NCBI GenBank assembly: GCA_037974665.1
Contig: CM075773.1
Span: 64,448,763-64,512,762, forward strand
Direction: 5' to 3'
Source: Ehretia macrophylla
Taxonomy: Eukaryota; Streptophyta; Magnoliopsida; Boraginales; Ehretiaceae
Length of the DNA stretch: 64,000 nucleotides
This document shows, piece by piece, positions 13,365-23,021 of this stretch. The notes under the pieces are model-generated. The model was not told the DNA's origin. It saw nothing but the letters and a program-made list of their open reading frames with translations, and did not search any database. The position numbers and the translations under genes are program-made. Each line of letters starts with the position of its first letter. The first letter of the stretch is position 1.

Positions 13365-13763
13365 TATTATACTTTATTCATTTAATGTAAGTTATAGTAA
13401 CTATTTTTTAAAAAACAAACTAGTAAGTCGTAGTAATTATTTTTTTTTGTTTTAACAAACTAATAATAAGAAGTAGTAAATTTCTTAAGTTGATATTAAA
13501 TGACTTGTTATCAAATCTATTTTATGATATTGCAAGTTTGCAACTTGCAACTTTAAATCCCTTCATATTATTTTTTAAAAAGTTTTTAGATACAATTTTT
13601 TTTATAATTTTTATAATCGTACATATAATTCTTCCTATAAATACTTAATAAAAAAGTGTTTTAGTCACTTAGTATATTCAACTTTATTTTACTACAAGTC
13701 AACAACATTATATATAACTATGTCCATGGAGAAGAAAATCTTTCACGACAATTACATTCGTTA

Positions 13764-13922
13764 AAGGTTTGGAATCATTTTACATACTTTGAAGAACAGG
13801 GGTATGTAATTTGTAACTATTGTCAACGTCAATTTATATTTATACGTAAATTTAAAACTAGGATGCTTGTAAAACACCTTGTATCTCAACCACCAAATGT
13901 CACAAACTATCTTAATCCTTAA
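13764..13922 (+). pseudogene. hAT transposase N-terminal BED zinc-finger remnant
   Basis: The frame reads KVWNHFTYFEEQGYVICNYC and, after about 17 residues, RMLVKHL, then stops at 13920. This matches the BED-finger layout in plant hAT transposases: the aromatic VWxHF start, a CxxC pair, and a late histidine. The dimerisation and catalytic regions are absent. It lies inside the 9998-14489 hAT element, which it helps to classify. Short and without upstream continuity, it is a relic. Confidence 0.7.
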
Positions 13923-14903
13923 GTGGTTATTCAACAATAGCCACCGCCAAGCCCACTACTACTACCAACAGGCCTAACACCCGTAGAAGGAGCATAAAAA
14001 AATAGAAAACTTTTGCACTAACTTTCCTCAAATGTTTATGTAATGTTTTATTTTTATGTTTATATTATTAATATACTCATCTCACTAACTTGTAGTATGT
14101 AGTGTTTTATTATTTATGTTAATTGTAATATTATCAATCAACTTGCATATTGTCTCGTGAATAATTAAATTAAATTTTCTTTAAAAAATTAAGTTTAAAT
14201 TTTATTTTTTTATTATTGATATATATATTAGTGTTTGTATATGTATATGTGTTTGTATATTACTATATATATATATATATATTCATAATACACTAATCAC
14301 AAAAAAATGGGTTGGCCCAACCCAACTCGCGACTCGTGGTAATAGGCTCGTGGGCCAAGTTAGATCATATATTCTGATAAATGAGTCTAACCCAACTCAA
14401 CCCATTAAACATCTGTGCCGAGTCGGGCTCAATTTTCTCAACCCATAATTCGGCCGGGTCGAGTCGGGTTGGCCCAAAGGCCACCTCTATGTGCTATTAT
14501 CCGTCAACCGTTGGCTATGTTAAAAAATTTATTGGATCTAATATCAAAAAATAAAATATTGTTATAATCGATGTATCAAATTAATAACTCTGAGGAGTAC
14601 CTTGATTGAAGCCATTGATAATATCTTATGTGATAATCTTGCGAGAAACCTTGAGCAGCGTATTATGATAGGCATGCCTAAACTAGGTATTTCATCTCCC
14701 TCTCCTAATTATGTATGGTGGCTAGGGATGGAAACGGGTACCTGTTCTATCCAAAACTAACAGGTAACCACCCGATAAAAATTCGATAACAAAAACCTGT
14801 GAGGAATCCGTTAGAGTTTGGGTTTGATAAAGGGAAACCGACGGGTAAACCGATAGGTTTTGATTTTTTACGCTAAAAAAAACCAAAACTCGAAACTTGA
14901 TTA

Positions 14904-14964
<61 letters not shown>

Positions 14965-15059
14965 ATAATATCATGTTTAAATTTGATCAAAATATATAAT
15001 ATAACCCAATACTACTATTCTAAAAGTAATAACTAATAAAAAGTCCAATACTTTTTAAT

Positions 15060-15178
15060 TAACATAAGCCCAATTCTTACTTCTCAAAAAAGGAAATAGT
15101 TTCATTCTATTTTACCTTTTAACACCAAAAGCCCAATATACAAATAGTCTTAAAACCCTAACATCTCTTATTCTTTTA
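15060..15178 (+). promoter_or_regulatory. Captured promoter-like segment with site II and telo-box motifs
   Basis: Two AAGCCCAA motifs (about 15066 and 15129; reverse of TGGGCTT, the site II class) and one telo-box AAACCCTAA (15153-15161) precede an ORF at 15711. This combination characterises plant ribosomal-protein and translation-related promoters. It lies inside the hAT element and is separated from the ORF by a MITE. Activity is unknown. Confidence 0.5.
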
Positions 15179-15644
15179 GGGTGTGTTTGGATTGACGGGG
15201 AGGAGATTTAGTAGAGGAGAGGAAGTGAGAGTATTATAAAGGAAATGAGTGAAGAGGGTCAAATCATGTTTGGATTGAAAAAATTTATAAAGGAGAGTAT
15301 CATAAAGGATTATGAGTATCTTTTGTTTGGATTAGAAAGAAAATGGAATGGAGGGATAAATTTTATGTATATAATGACTTTTATACCCTTTTTATTTTAT
15401 ATTAAATTTTCATGATTTGATGAGAAAAAATAGGGCAAAAATGTCATTATAACAAATAGTATTTTCTCCTCCCCTCATTTTCCCCCAAATTAGAAGGACC
15501 ATATTCTAAGGATATGGAGGGGTGAGCCTCATCCCCTCTATACCCCTTCCCCTCATTTCTTCCTAAACCAAACTAGGTAAGGACTCAACCCCTCCTCTTA
15601 CTAACCCTCCCTTTCCTCTCATTTCCCCCAATCTAAACACACTG
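15179..15644. mobile_element. Tourist-like (PIF/Harbinger) MITE with TTA TSD
   Basis: It starts GGGTGTGTTTGGATTGACGG and ends in the inverse CCCCAATCTAAACACACTG. It is flanked by TTA at 15176-15178 and 15645-15647, the classical PIF/Harbinger target. The 466-bp interior is purine-rich at the left and pyrimidine-rich at the right, as in a long imperfect inverted repeat. It sits between the promoter-like block and the 5' leader of the 15711 ORF, so it entered the captured segment. Confidence 0.85.
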
Positions 15645-15710
15645 TTAAGTTTAACCGCAGCTAACCTAATAGTAAAAGCAGAGCAACATTGCTGCAGAGG
15701 AGAGGCAAAA

Positions 15711-15860
15711 ATGGTGAAGTTTCAGAAGCCAAACAAGAAGGTCACTGCTTGTAAGGAGACCATGGCTAGCTTCGAGGAACGCTTCAAGACTGGTAAAAGT
15801 AGCTGGTTCTTTACCAAGCTCAGAAAATGTGATGGCATTTTCGTAATTTCACTTATGTAA
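15711..15860 (+). pseudogene. Short gene fragment (49 codons) inside hAT element
   Basis: An ATG after a leader GGAGAGGCAAAA opens a frame beginning [20 protein letters not shown] and ending at TAA 15858. Upstream site II and telo-box motifs suggest a translation-related source gene. The first residues resemble the MVKFxKPNK start of ribosomal protein L27, but similarity fails after about ten residues, so I do not assign it. A GT splice-donor-like site (GGTAAAAGTAG) lies at about codon 28, so the real exon may end there. Most likely a captured 5' fragment; possibly a tiny expressed gene. Confidence 0.35.
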
Positions 15861-16559
15861 TTTTAAAAATTTTAATCAATGCTAGCAGTACAACCCACAA
15901 AACTAGGGTCTCAAGCAATGTTGCTTTTGTGGTTGTTTTATTAACAAACAAATCCCTTTTGCTATTATTGTTGTTGTTTACACAGTGGAATTTGGTGTCA
16001 AGTCGGGTTGGATTCTTGGAAGAATAATTGTTGTTGTTGTAGTTGTAGTAGTAGTTTGTCGTGGTAGATAGAAATGGTGATGTGAATGTGGTCATTATGG
16101 TGGTGGTGGTAGTTTGTAGAAGCATTTCTTACTTATTTGGTTTGGATTTTTAGAGCGGCATAGACTACACTGAAGAAAGTTCTTCTATGGTTGTTTAATC
16201 ATGGAAGTCAACACACTAAGTAGGAAAGGCAGCATGCCAATCAACAAATGATGTCCTTTGGGATAATCAAGAACTGATCTATTTTTTTTCTTTTCTTGTT
16301 TTCTTTCATATTGTTTATGTTGTTGGTTTAAATTAATTTTGTTTTGAATTATTGTTATCGGTTTCTGTTATCCGCGATTTTTTTATCACTTTCGGTTTCG
16401 ATTTTGGATAGTGGTTTTTAAAATCGTCGGGTTTTGGTTTTGGTTTTGGTTTCAGTTTTAGGTTAACGGTTTCGGTTTTGATTTTTTAAATTTTTGTGGT
16501 TAACCGAACCGCTGCCATTTCTAATGGTGGCTCTCAATGAGGTAAGCTAATTGCATTTC

Positions 16560-16965
16560 AAAGGGAAGGGGAATTTGTTGTCAATTTCTAGATCACTGAC
16601 TAGTATCTTGGTCAAGTAAGAAACAAAATAGTGTTACACTTTCAATGGCCGAAGCCAAATATGTAGCTGTAGGTAATTGTCGAGCTCAAATTTTGTGGAT
16701 GAAGCAAACACTACATGATTTTCGTTTGCATTTTGATCATGTGTCTATTATGTGTGACAATACTAGTGTCGTTAATCTCTCCAAGAATCCAATTTAATAT
16801 TCTAGGATTAAACATATGAGATTAAGCAACATTTCATTAGAGGTCATGTGCAAAAAGGTGATATTGTGATTGAATTCGATGATTTTTTGTATCAATTAGC
16901 GTATATTTTTAAAACCTTTGCATGAGGATCAATTTTGCACAATTAGAAAAGAGATAAGAATGCAA
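16560..16965 (+). pseudogene. Degenerate Ty1-copia RNase H region (older element)
   Basis: The frame reads LVSWSSKKQNSV, MAEAKYVAVGN, ILWMKQTL, CDNTSVVNLSKNP and RIKH, the conserved blocks at the C-terminus of Ty1-copia polyproteins. A further broken segment, DFLYQLAYIF, then PLHEDQF, follows to about 16950. Stops occur at the TGA before LVSW and the TAA after NPI, and the frame shifts beyond it. The family differs from the intact element at 17446 (AEAKYVAVG versus AEYRAIAFT). Confidence 0.75.
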
Positions 16966-17445
16966 AAACTTTGTTGAAAATGATTTTTTGGCATTCTACA
17001 CAAGTCGGGTGAGGCTAGCAGGGTGAAACCCTCATCCACCCTCTTCAACCGCAATGAAAATTGTTTCAGACTCTGCAAAAATCGGACAAAGCAAGTTGGA
17101 TAAAGTCATCTTTCGGCTACATCAACCGACATTGAGCTTGAACAATCTATAAAAGTTGGTTGAGGCCCCCAACCGGCTTCCTCGATCAACTTCAATGGGA
17201 TTTGAAAAGATAAAGGGTTTTGTCTCTCTTCTTAAACACAATTTTTCAAACCCTAAACCCCCAAATTCAATTTTTTCTAAAACCTTTCAATTTTTCACCA
17301 AATTCACTCAAAATTGGTCTGATAAAAAGCTTACCCACTTTGCATAGACCAATATACTTGCATTTTTTCGTAGTTTTCTATCGTGGTTAATACAAGATTG
17401 AGACGTTCAAGATCCTACAATCATGGAAATGGGAAGGACTATGGT
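16966..17445. other. Probable remainder of the older copia element
   Basis: Between the RNase H relic and the younger element lies sequence with a 63-residue ORF at 17156-17347 (low complexity, no recognised domain). It probably continues the degenerate element into its 3' region, but no LTR is identified. Confidence 0.3.
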
Positions 17446-17623
17446 TGATAACGTAGCTATCTGATTGGATTAGTATTAGATTTGGGTTGTATTTTGAATT
17501 TGTTTGAATTTGTTCTGTTGTAATCTTATCGTTAGGTAGTTCAGATATTGTGCTCATCTTGGTGTATTATAAATACTTTACATGCAGCTCATTGTGTAAT
17601 ATAAAAAACATTTTTCTCCTTCA
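17446..17623 (+). repeat. 5' LTR of copia element
   Basis: Starts TGATAACGTAGCTATCTGAT and ends TTCTCCTTCA, following TG...CA. It contains a TATA-like TATTATAAATAC at about 17566, a plausible element promoter. It differs from the 3' LTR at four positions: two G/A, one C/T, one T/G. Confidence 0.95.
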
Positions 17624-17634
17624 TGGTATCAGAT
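17624..17634 (+). other. Primer binding site (initiator Met-tRNA)
   Basis: TGGTATCAGA directly abuts the end of the 5' LTR. It is complementary to the 3' end of plant initiator methionine tRNA, the usual copia primer. Pairing weakens after ten bases, where the canonical GC is replaced by TT. Confidence 0.9.
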
Positions 17635-17836
17635 TCTAGGTATATCACGATCCTCTTTTTCTCAACCACAGCAAACAAATTCTGATTCTACCTTCAAACA
17701 GCACGATAGCTTAGGCAATTACCTTTTCCTATCTATTCATTTCAAACTCTGTTTTCCAGATTCCTTTCTTTTTCCTGTCCCACTCTCTGTCCTTTTCTCT
17801 GTCACCTCTTTTTTTTTCTCTTTCTTCTCCAACGTC

Positions 17837-20800
17837 ATGTCATCCAAAGAGTCTTCCCCTTCTCAGTTTTCCCTTCCTGCAACTCACGTTTGACTTTATG
17901 TCACTGTTACTCTTAACAACACAAACTATCTTACCTGGAAAAATCAAATGCTCAATTTCTTCACGTTCAACTCTCTTCTCAGATATATTGATGGATCCAT
18001 CCCCTCTCCCAAAAAGGCCAAGGACGACTCTGCTCCGGCTTCATCCTCCTCCATCACACTTGATGACTGGACGAAATATAATAGCTATGTCACTGCATGT
18101 ATCACTGCAACACTTTCTAACTCCTTAGTGCACCAAGCTTTGGGTTTTACTACTGCCCATGAGCTTTGGGTGTCTCTTAAGGAGTCTTTTCTTCAACAGT
18201 CAGTGGCTCGCAAATCACTTCTTCGTGCACAGCTTCTTTCTCTGAAGAAGGGCTCATCCTCCATCTCTGATTACATGAATCACATCCGTGCTCTCTCCAC
18301 ATCTCTTGCTTCCATTGGCGATCCGCTCAGTGATATTGACTTGGTAGTAGTGGCTTTAAATGGTCTTCCGACTCAATACAGACCTTTTGTGACATCAATT
18401 GAGAATTTTCCCTTACCACCCTCCTTCAATAAACTTCGTGCGAAACTTCTCACCTATGAACAACGTTTGGTTCTTGAGGGTGAAGATCCTGTCTCTACTG
18501 ATGGCTCCTCTTTACATGCCTTAACAACTCAATTGCAGTCCACATCTCTCAACAATCAAGCCTTGGTCACTACTACTAGTTTCAAACCTTTATTGTCTAC
18601 CTCTCAAAATTCCTCTTCCAAAAATTATGGCACTGGCGCTTCTAATTCCTCCTACAAAGGGAAGTGTCAGATCTGTAAGAAATTTGGTCATTCAGCTCAA
18701 CGTTGTCGCTATCGGTATGCCCAGTCCAAATCTCACTCATCCTCCTCACAGTTTGCTGGTCTTCATTATCAGCCGTGTGCGCTTCCTCCTCTTTTGCCCA
18801 CTCCTTCGTCTCATTCTTGGCTTCCAAACTCAGGGGCTACCTCCCATATGACAAACGACCCCTCTGTCTTGCAGCAACTTTAGCCATATAATGGAGCCGA
18901 TCACGTGCTAGTTGGTGATGGTAAGCCTCTTGTTATTACTCATATTGGTCAATCCTCTATTCCTAGCTCATCTCACTCCTTAACTCTTTCCAATATACTG
19001 CATGTTCTGCGTCTTATGCATAGCTTATTATCTATTTCTCAGTTTACTAAGGATAATGATGTGTCTGTTGAATTTTTCCCTTCTCACTGTGTTGTCAAGG
19101 ATCTTCGCACGGGAACACAACTTCTCACCGGTCCAGTTAATTCCAGTCTCTACACTCTTCTAGTGTCCACTTCTTCATCTGCTTCATCGCCTCAAGTGTT
19201 CACTACCTCTTCTGCTGACGTGTCTCTCTGGCATAGTAGATTGGGTCATCCCTCGCAGCCTGTTCTTTCTCAACTACGGAAGCAAGCTTTTATTCAGTTT
19301 AAAGATTTTTTAGTTGCAAATAAATTGTATAATGCCTGTATGCAAGGAAAAAGTCACAAGCTTCCCTTTCTCCCTTCTAGTCATAGATCATCTGTTCCTT
19401 TAGAGTTGGTGCATTGTGATGTCTGGGGCCCTGCTCCAGTGGCATCATTTTCTGGCTATCGATTCTTTGTAATCTTTGTTGACAATTTTAGTCGTTTCAC
19501 TTGGATTTATCCATTGCGCAATAAAAGTGATGTTGCTTCCTGTTTTATTCAATTTCAAACTCTATCTGAATCCCTCTATTCTACAAAAATCAAATTTTTT
19601 CAGTGTGACGAGGCTCCTGAATTAACTAAAGGTGCTCTTCATGCTCATTTTACAAAATGTGGAATTGCTTATCGCATTTCTTGTCCCCATACCCCAGAAC
19701 AGAATGGATTGGCTGAACGTAAAATTCGACACATTACTGAAATGGGCACTACAATTCTGTTCCATGCTTCTATGCCTAAACAATTTTGGTATGAGGCGTT
19801 TAACACTGCAGTATATCTCATTAATCGTTTGCCTACTCCCTTGTTAAGCAATCACTCTCCCTTTCGTAGACTTCATAATTCTGATCCTGATTATTCTTTT
19901 TTCAGAGTTTTCGGATGTTTATGTTATCCATATCTGGAGGCATACAAACCCGATAAGTTGAGTCCCAAGTCACTACCTTGTGTGTTTCTCGGTTATAGTG
20001 ATCAACATCGTGGGTACCGTTGTTTTCATATATCCACTAGTAGAGTCTATATTTCTCGCCATGTCTGTTTTGATGAGACTGTTTATCCGTTTGCATCCAG
20101 TAACATGTCTTGCTCCTCTCAGCTTTCTTTGCTTTCAAAATCACAATTTTCGTCCAAAACTATGCCAACCTCTCATGATATTCCTTCGTTACTTTACTCA
20201 TCCATCCCATCCCCTGTTCACGAGCCACTCAATACACCAGTTTTGTGTCCCATTCTACCAGCTTCTCACAGAGTTTTAGATACATTGTCGAGCTCACCTT
20301 CCTCTATTTCTTTAGTCACCAATTCCACTCCTCTAGCTCAGCAGCGTGTGTCGCATGTGTCGTTAGCTCACTTGCCTTCAGCTACTTCGAGTCCAACTCC
20401 CACGTTGCCTCCACCCTGTGTACAATTGTCTTCTCATTCAAGTAAAACACCTCCCTATGTTGTGTCCTCAAATTCGACATCACCCGCCTTCCCCATCACA
20501 TATCCTCAAGTTTTCCAGCCGACACGTAACCTATCCCCTAGCATTGACTCGCCTACTCCAGACAATAACTCTCCATTGACTTCTTCTTTGCCTTCTCTCA
20601 ACTTGGACCTCTTCCCATCAGGTGACATACATGCAATTCATCCAGACTCTTCTAGTCTACATCATGTTCAACACATCCTCTCTGATCTCTCACGTCCTAC
20701 TCCTCCTTCAACTCCTTCCCACGTTGTTGACAATACTCATCCGATGGTCACTAGATCGAAAGACAATACACGCACAATTAAATCACACCCAGATTTTGTT

Positions 20801-22395
20801 ACCTATACTGTTTCCACTACTTCACCATCTTCTGCTGATCTAAATATAACTGAACCTTCTACCTTCCTTCAAGCTCAAAAACAGAAACACTGGCGTGACG
20901 CCATGGAATTGGAATTCAATGCACTTCAGAAAAATAGCACTTGGACTCTCGTTCCAAAACCTCTCATGGGCAACATTGTGGGTTGTAAATGGGTGTATCG
21001 TGTGAAACGTAAACAGGATGGTTCGATTGAGCGTTTTAAAGCACGGTTAGTCGCCAAGGGTTACAGTCAAGAAGAGGGTATCGATTTTAATGAGACTTTC
21101 AGTCCGGTTGTCAAGCCTACAACAATTCGCATTATTCTCTGTATTGTTGTTTCAAAGAACTGGTCTATACGTCAATTGGACGTAAACAATGCTTTTCTTC
21201 ATGGATTGTTACAGGAAGAAGTTTATATGTCTCAGCCGCCAGGATTCACTCATTCAAGTTATCCTGATCATGTCTGCAAGCTTAACAAAGCGATTTATGG
21301 GCTCAAGCAGGCACCATGGGCCTGGTTTTCTCATTTAAGCTCTTATCTTTTATCTCTTGGTTTTATGTCGTCGACAGCTGATTCTTCATTATTTATTCGT
21401 GCCACTTCGCAGGATATCACATTATTATTGGTCTATGTTGATGACATCATACTCACTGGGAGTGATTCTACTACCGTTACCAAGCTCATTGAATCTTTGC
21501 ATACGCAGTTCTCTCTAAAAGATCTTGGCAGTTTATCTTTCTTTCTTGGCATACAGGTCTGTTCTACTTCCACAGGATTGCTTCTTCATCAACAAAAATA
21601 TGCTCACGATGTTCTCATTCGTGCAAACATGGCTAACGCAAAGGCTGTTGCTACTATTATCTCCCCAAATCACCAGCTTTCTCGTGACTCTGGGGATCCA
21701 TTTTTTGATCCAAAACTTTATCGGAGTACAGTAGGTGCCCTCCAGTACCTGACCATCATACGACCTGATATTGCTTTTGCAGTCAATAAAATCTGCCAAT
21801 TTATGCACGATCCAACGGATATTCACTGGGCAGCAGTAAAACGCATACTTAGGTACATTAAGATACATCCAGTCATGGTATTCACATAAAATCATCTCTA
21901 GATTTCTCTTTGCATGCATATTCTGATAGTGATTGGGCTAGTTGTGTGGATGATCGTCGGAGCACTCATGGCTATTGCATTTTCTTGGGTCCCAATTTTA
22001 TTTCTTGGGCAGCAAAGAAGCAATCTACTATTTCGAGATCAAGCACAGAAGCAGAATACAGAGCAATTGCATTCACTACTACTGAGTTGTGTTGGTTAAA
22101 ATCTTTGTTGTCTGAACTTAATCTTATTCTTATCTATTCTCTTATGCTCTAGTGTGATAACATCGGCGCAACCTATCTCACCGCCAATCCGGTACATCAT
22201 GCGCGCACAAAGCATATAGAGATTGACATTCATTTTGTTTGTGAAAAGGTGGCGTCCAATGAGCTTCAGGTTCGTTATATCTCAACGCTTGATCAATTAG
22301 CGGACATTATGACCAAAGGTCTAACTATTGCTCGTTTTCAACTCCTAAGGTCCAAGCTCACCATCCACGACACGGCTTCGCTTGAGGGGGCATGA
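17837..22395 (+). pseudogene. Gag-Pol polyprotein, multiply broken
   Basis: One reading frame carries, in order, Gag with a CCHC knuckle (18665-18706), protease, integrase with the LWHSRLGHP block, reverse transcriptase with YVDD (21434-21445) and RNase H ending at a TGA that overlaps the 3' LTR (22393-22395). It begins at ATG 17837. Lesions: TGA at 17891, TAG at 18881, a one-base loss near 21862, and TAG at 22150. Key residues are also altered: protease DSGA is NSGA (18827), and the first cysteine of the integrase zinc pair is tyrosine (19328). The copy cannot make a working polyprotein. Ancestral residues are inferred from family consensus. Confidence 0.95.
22382..22390 (+). other. Polypurine tract
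   Basis: TTGAGGGGG lies just upstream of the 3' LTR, separated by CA, as expected for plus-strand priming in copia elements. Confidence 0.75.
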
Positions 22396-22570
22396 TAACG
22401 TAGCTATCTAATTGGATTAGTATTAGATTTGGGTTGTATTTTGAATTTGTTTGAATTTGTTCTATTGTAATCTTATCGTTAGGTAGTTCAGATATTGTGC
22501 TCATCTTGGTGTATTATAAATATTGTACATGCAGCTCATTGTGTAATATAAAAAACATTTTTCTCCTTCA
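22393..22570 (+). repeat. 3' LTR of copia element
   Basis: 178 bp, 174 matching the 5' LTR. Same TG...CA ends. Its first three bases provide the polyprotein stop codon. Confidence 0.95.
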
Positions 22571-22575
22571 ATGGT

Positions 22576-23021
22576 TTTCAACAGACAACAACGATGGCTT
22601 GGCTTTCCTACAATCATGGAGGCTATGACATTTGCTTTGGTGTGGTGGTGAAATCATGTGATCCTTCCAACTATGATCATTTTCTTTCTCGGCAACAGGT
22701 GCTCCTCAACACAATAGCACAATCACTTGTGTGATCTCATCACATCCAACACGTGAGATCCATTCGGTAGAGATGAACACGTGAGACCCCATACGCTAGA
22801 GAAGGCATGCTTGTCATCATAAGAGATCTTGCAAGGCATGAACTATAACAAAGCCTAAATATTTTATATGATCAAAAAGCGAGAGTATAGTGCATAATAA
22901 GCTAAAAAAGAACCCCAAAGCCTTGCAGATTGGCTAAGTATAGAGAGGCAAGGGGTGGACTTATAAAGTTCAAGAGTAATCTTTTCATATGTTGTTATGT
23001 TGAATCCTAAATGATTCTCGT
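22576..23021 (-). other. 3' flank and probable 3' UTR of HD-Zip III gene
   Basis: This 446-bp stretch lies between the HD-Zip III stop codon and the copia TSD. HD-Zip III 3' UTRs are typically a few hundred bases, so most or all may be transcribed. I see no perfect AATAAA on the minus strand, so the polyadenylation site cannot be placed. If the UTR is longer it would run into the retrotransposon LTR. Confidence 0.4.

Larger units (their letters stand above)
9998..14489. mobile_element. hAT transposon, nested host of two later insertions
   Basis: The termini are TAGCGGTGGCATTTGGGC at the left and the inverse GCCCAAAGGCCACCTCTA at the right. Subterminal regions are packed with GGCCCA/TGGGCC-type repeats (10010-10250 and 14310-14480), typical of plant hAT elements. 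The flanks are TGTGCTAAT (9989-9997) and TGTGCTAT (14490-14497), an 8-bp TSD with one extra base on the left. A BED zinc-finger remnant lies inside. The element is about 1.4 kb without the 3.1 kb foldback inserted at 10277. Confidence 0.85.
14723..16523. mobile_element. Non-autonomous hAT element carrying gene-like cargo
   Basis: The perfect 8-bp duplication ATGGTGGC flanks it (14715-14722 and 16524-16531). The termini are TAGGGATGGAAACGGGTA and the inverse-type end CCGCTGCCATTTCTA. Subterminal GGTTTTGGTTTTGG-like and AACCGA repeats fill 16380-16510, with counterparts at 14790-14900. The centre is unlike the ends: a promoter-like block, a Tourist MITE, a short ORF starting [10 protein letters not shown], and TTG-repeat DNA. 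This is the layout of a Pack-type element that has captured a host fragment. No transposase is seen. Confidence 0.85.
17446..22570 (+). mobile_element. Full-length Ty1-copia LTR retrotransposon, nonfunctional
   Basis: A complete 5125-bp element. The 178-bp LTRs are flanked by the perfect 5-bp TSD ATGGT (17441-17445 and 22571-22575). An initiator-Met-tRNA primer site follows the 5' LTR and a purine tract precedes the 3' LTR. Gag, protease, integrase, reverse transcriptase and RNase H come in copia order in one frame apart from lesions. The LTRs differ at four of 178 positions, implying recent insertion; at a borrowed rate of 1.3e-8 per site per year, roughly 0.9 million years. The 3' end lies 451 bp from the HD-Zip III stop codon. 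Confidence 0.97.

Noticed and set aside
15853-16125. 90-residue threonine/asparagine-rich ORF on minus strand
   Set aside because: It is the translation of TTG/GTT repeat DNA within the hAT element.
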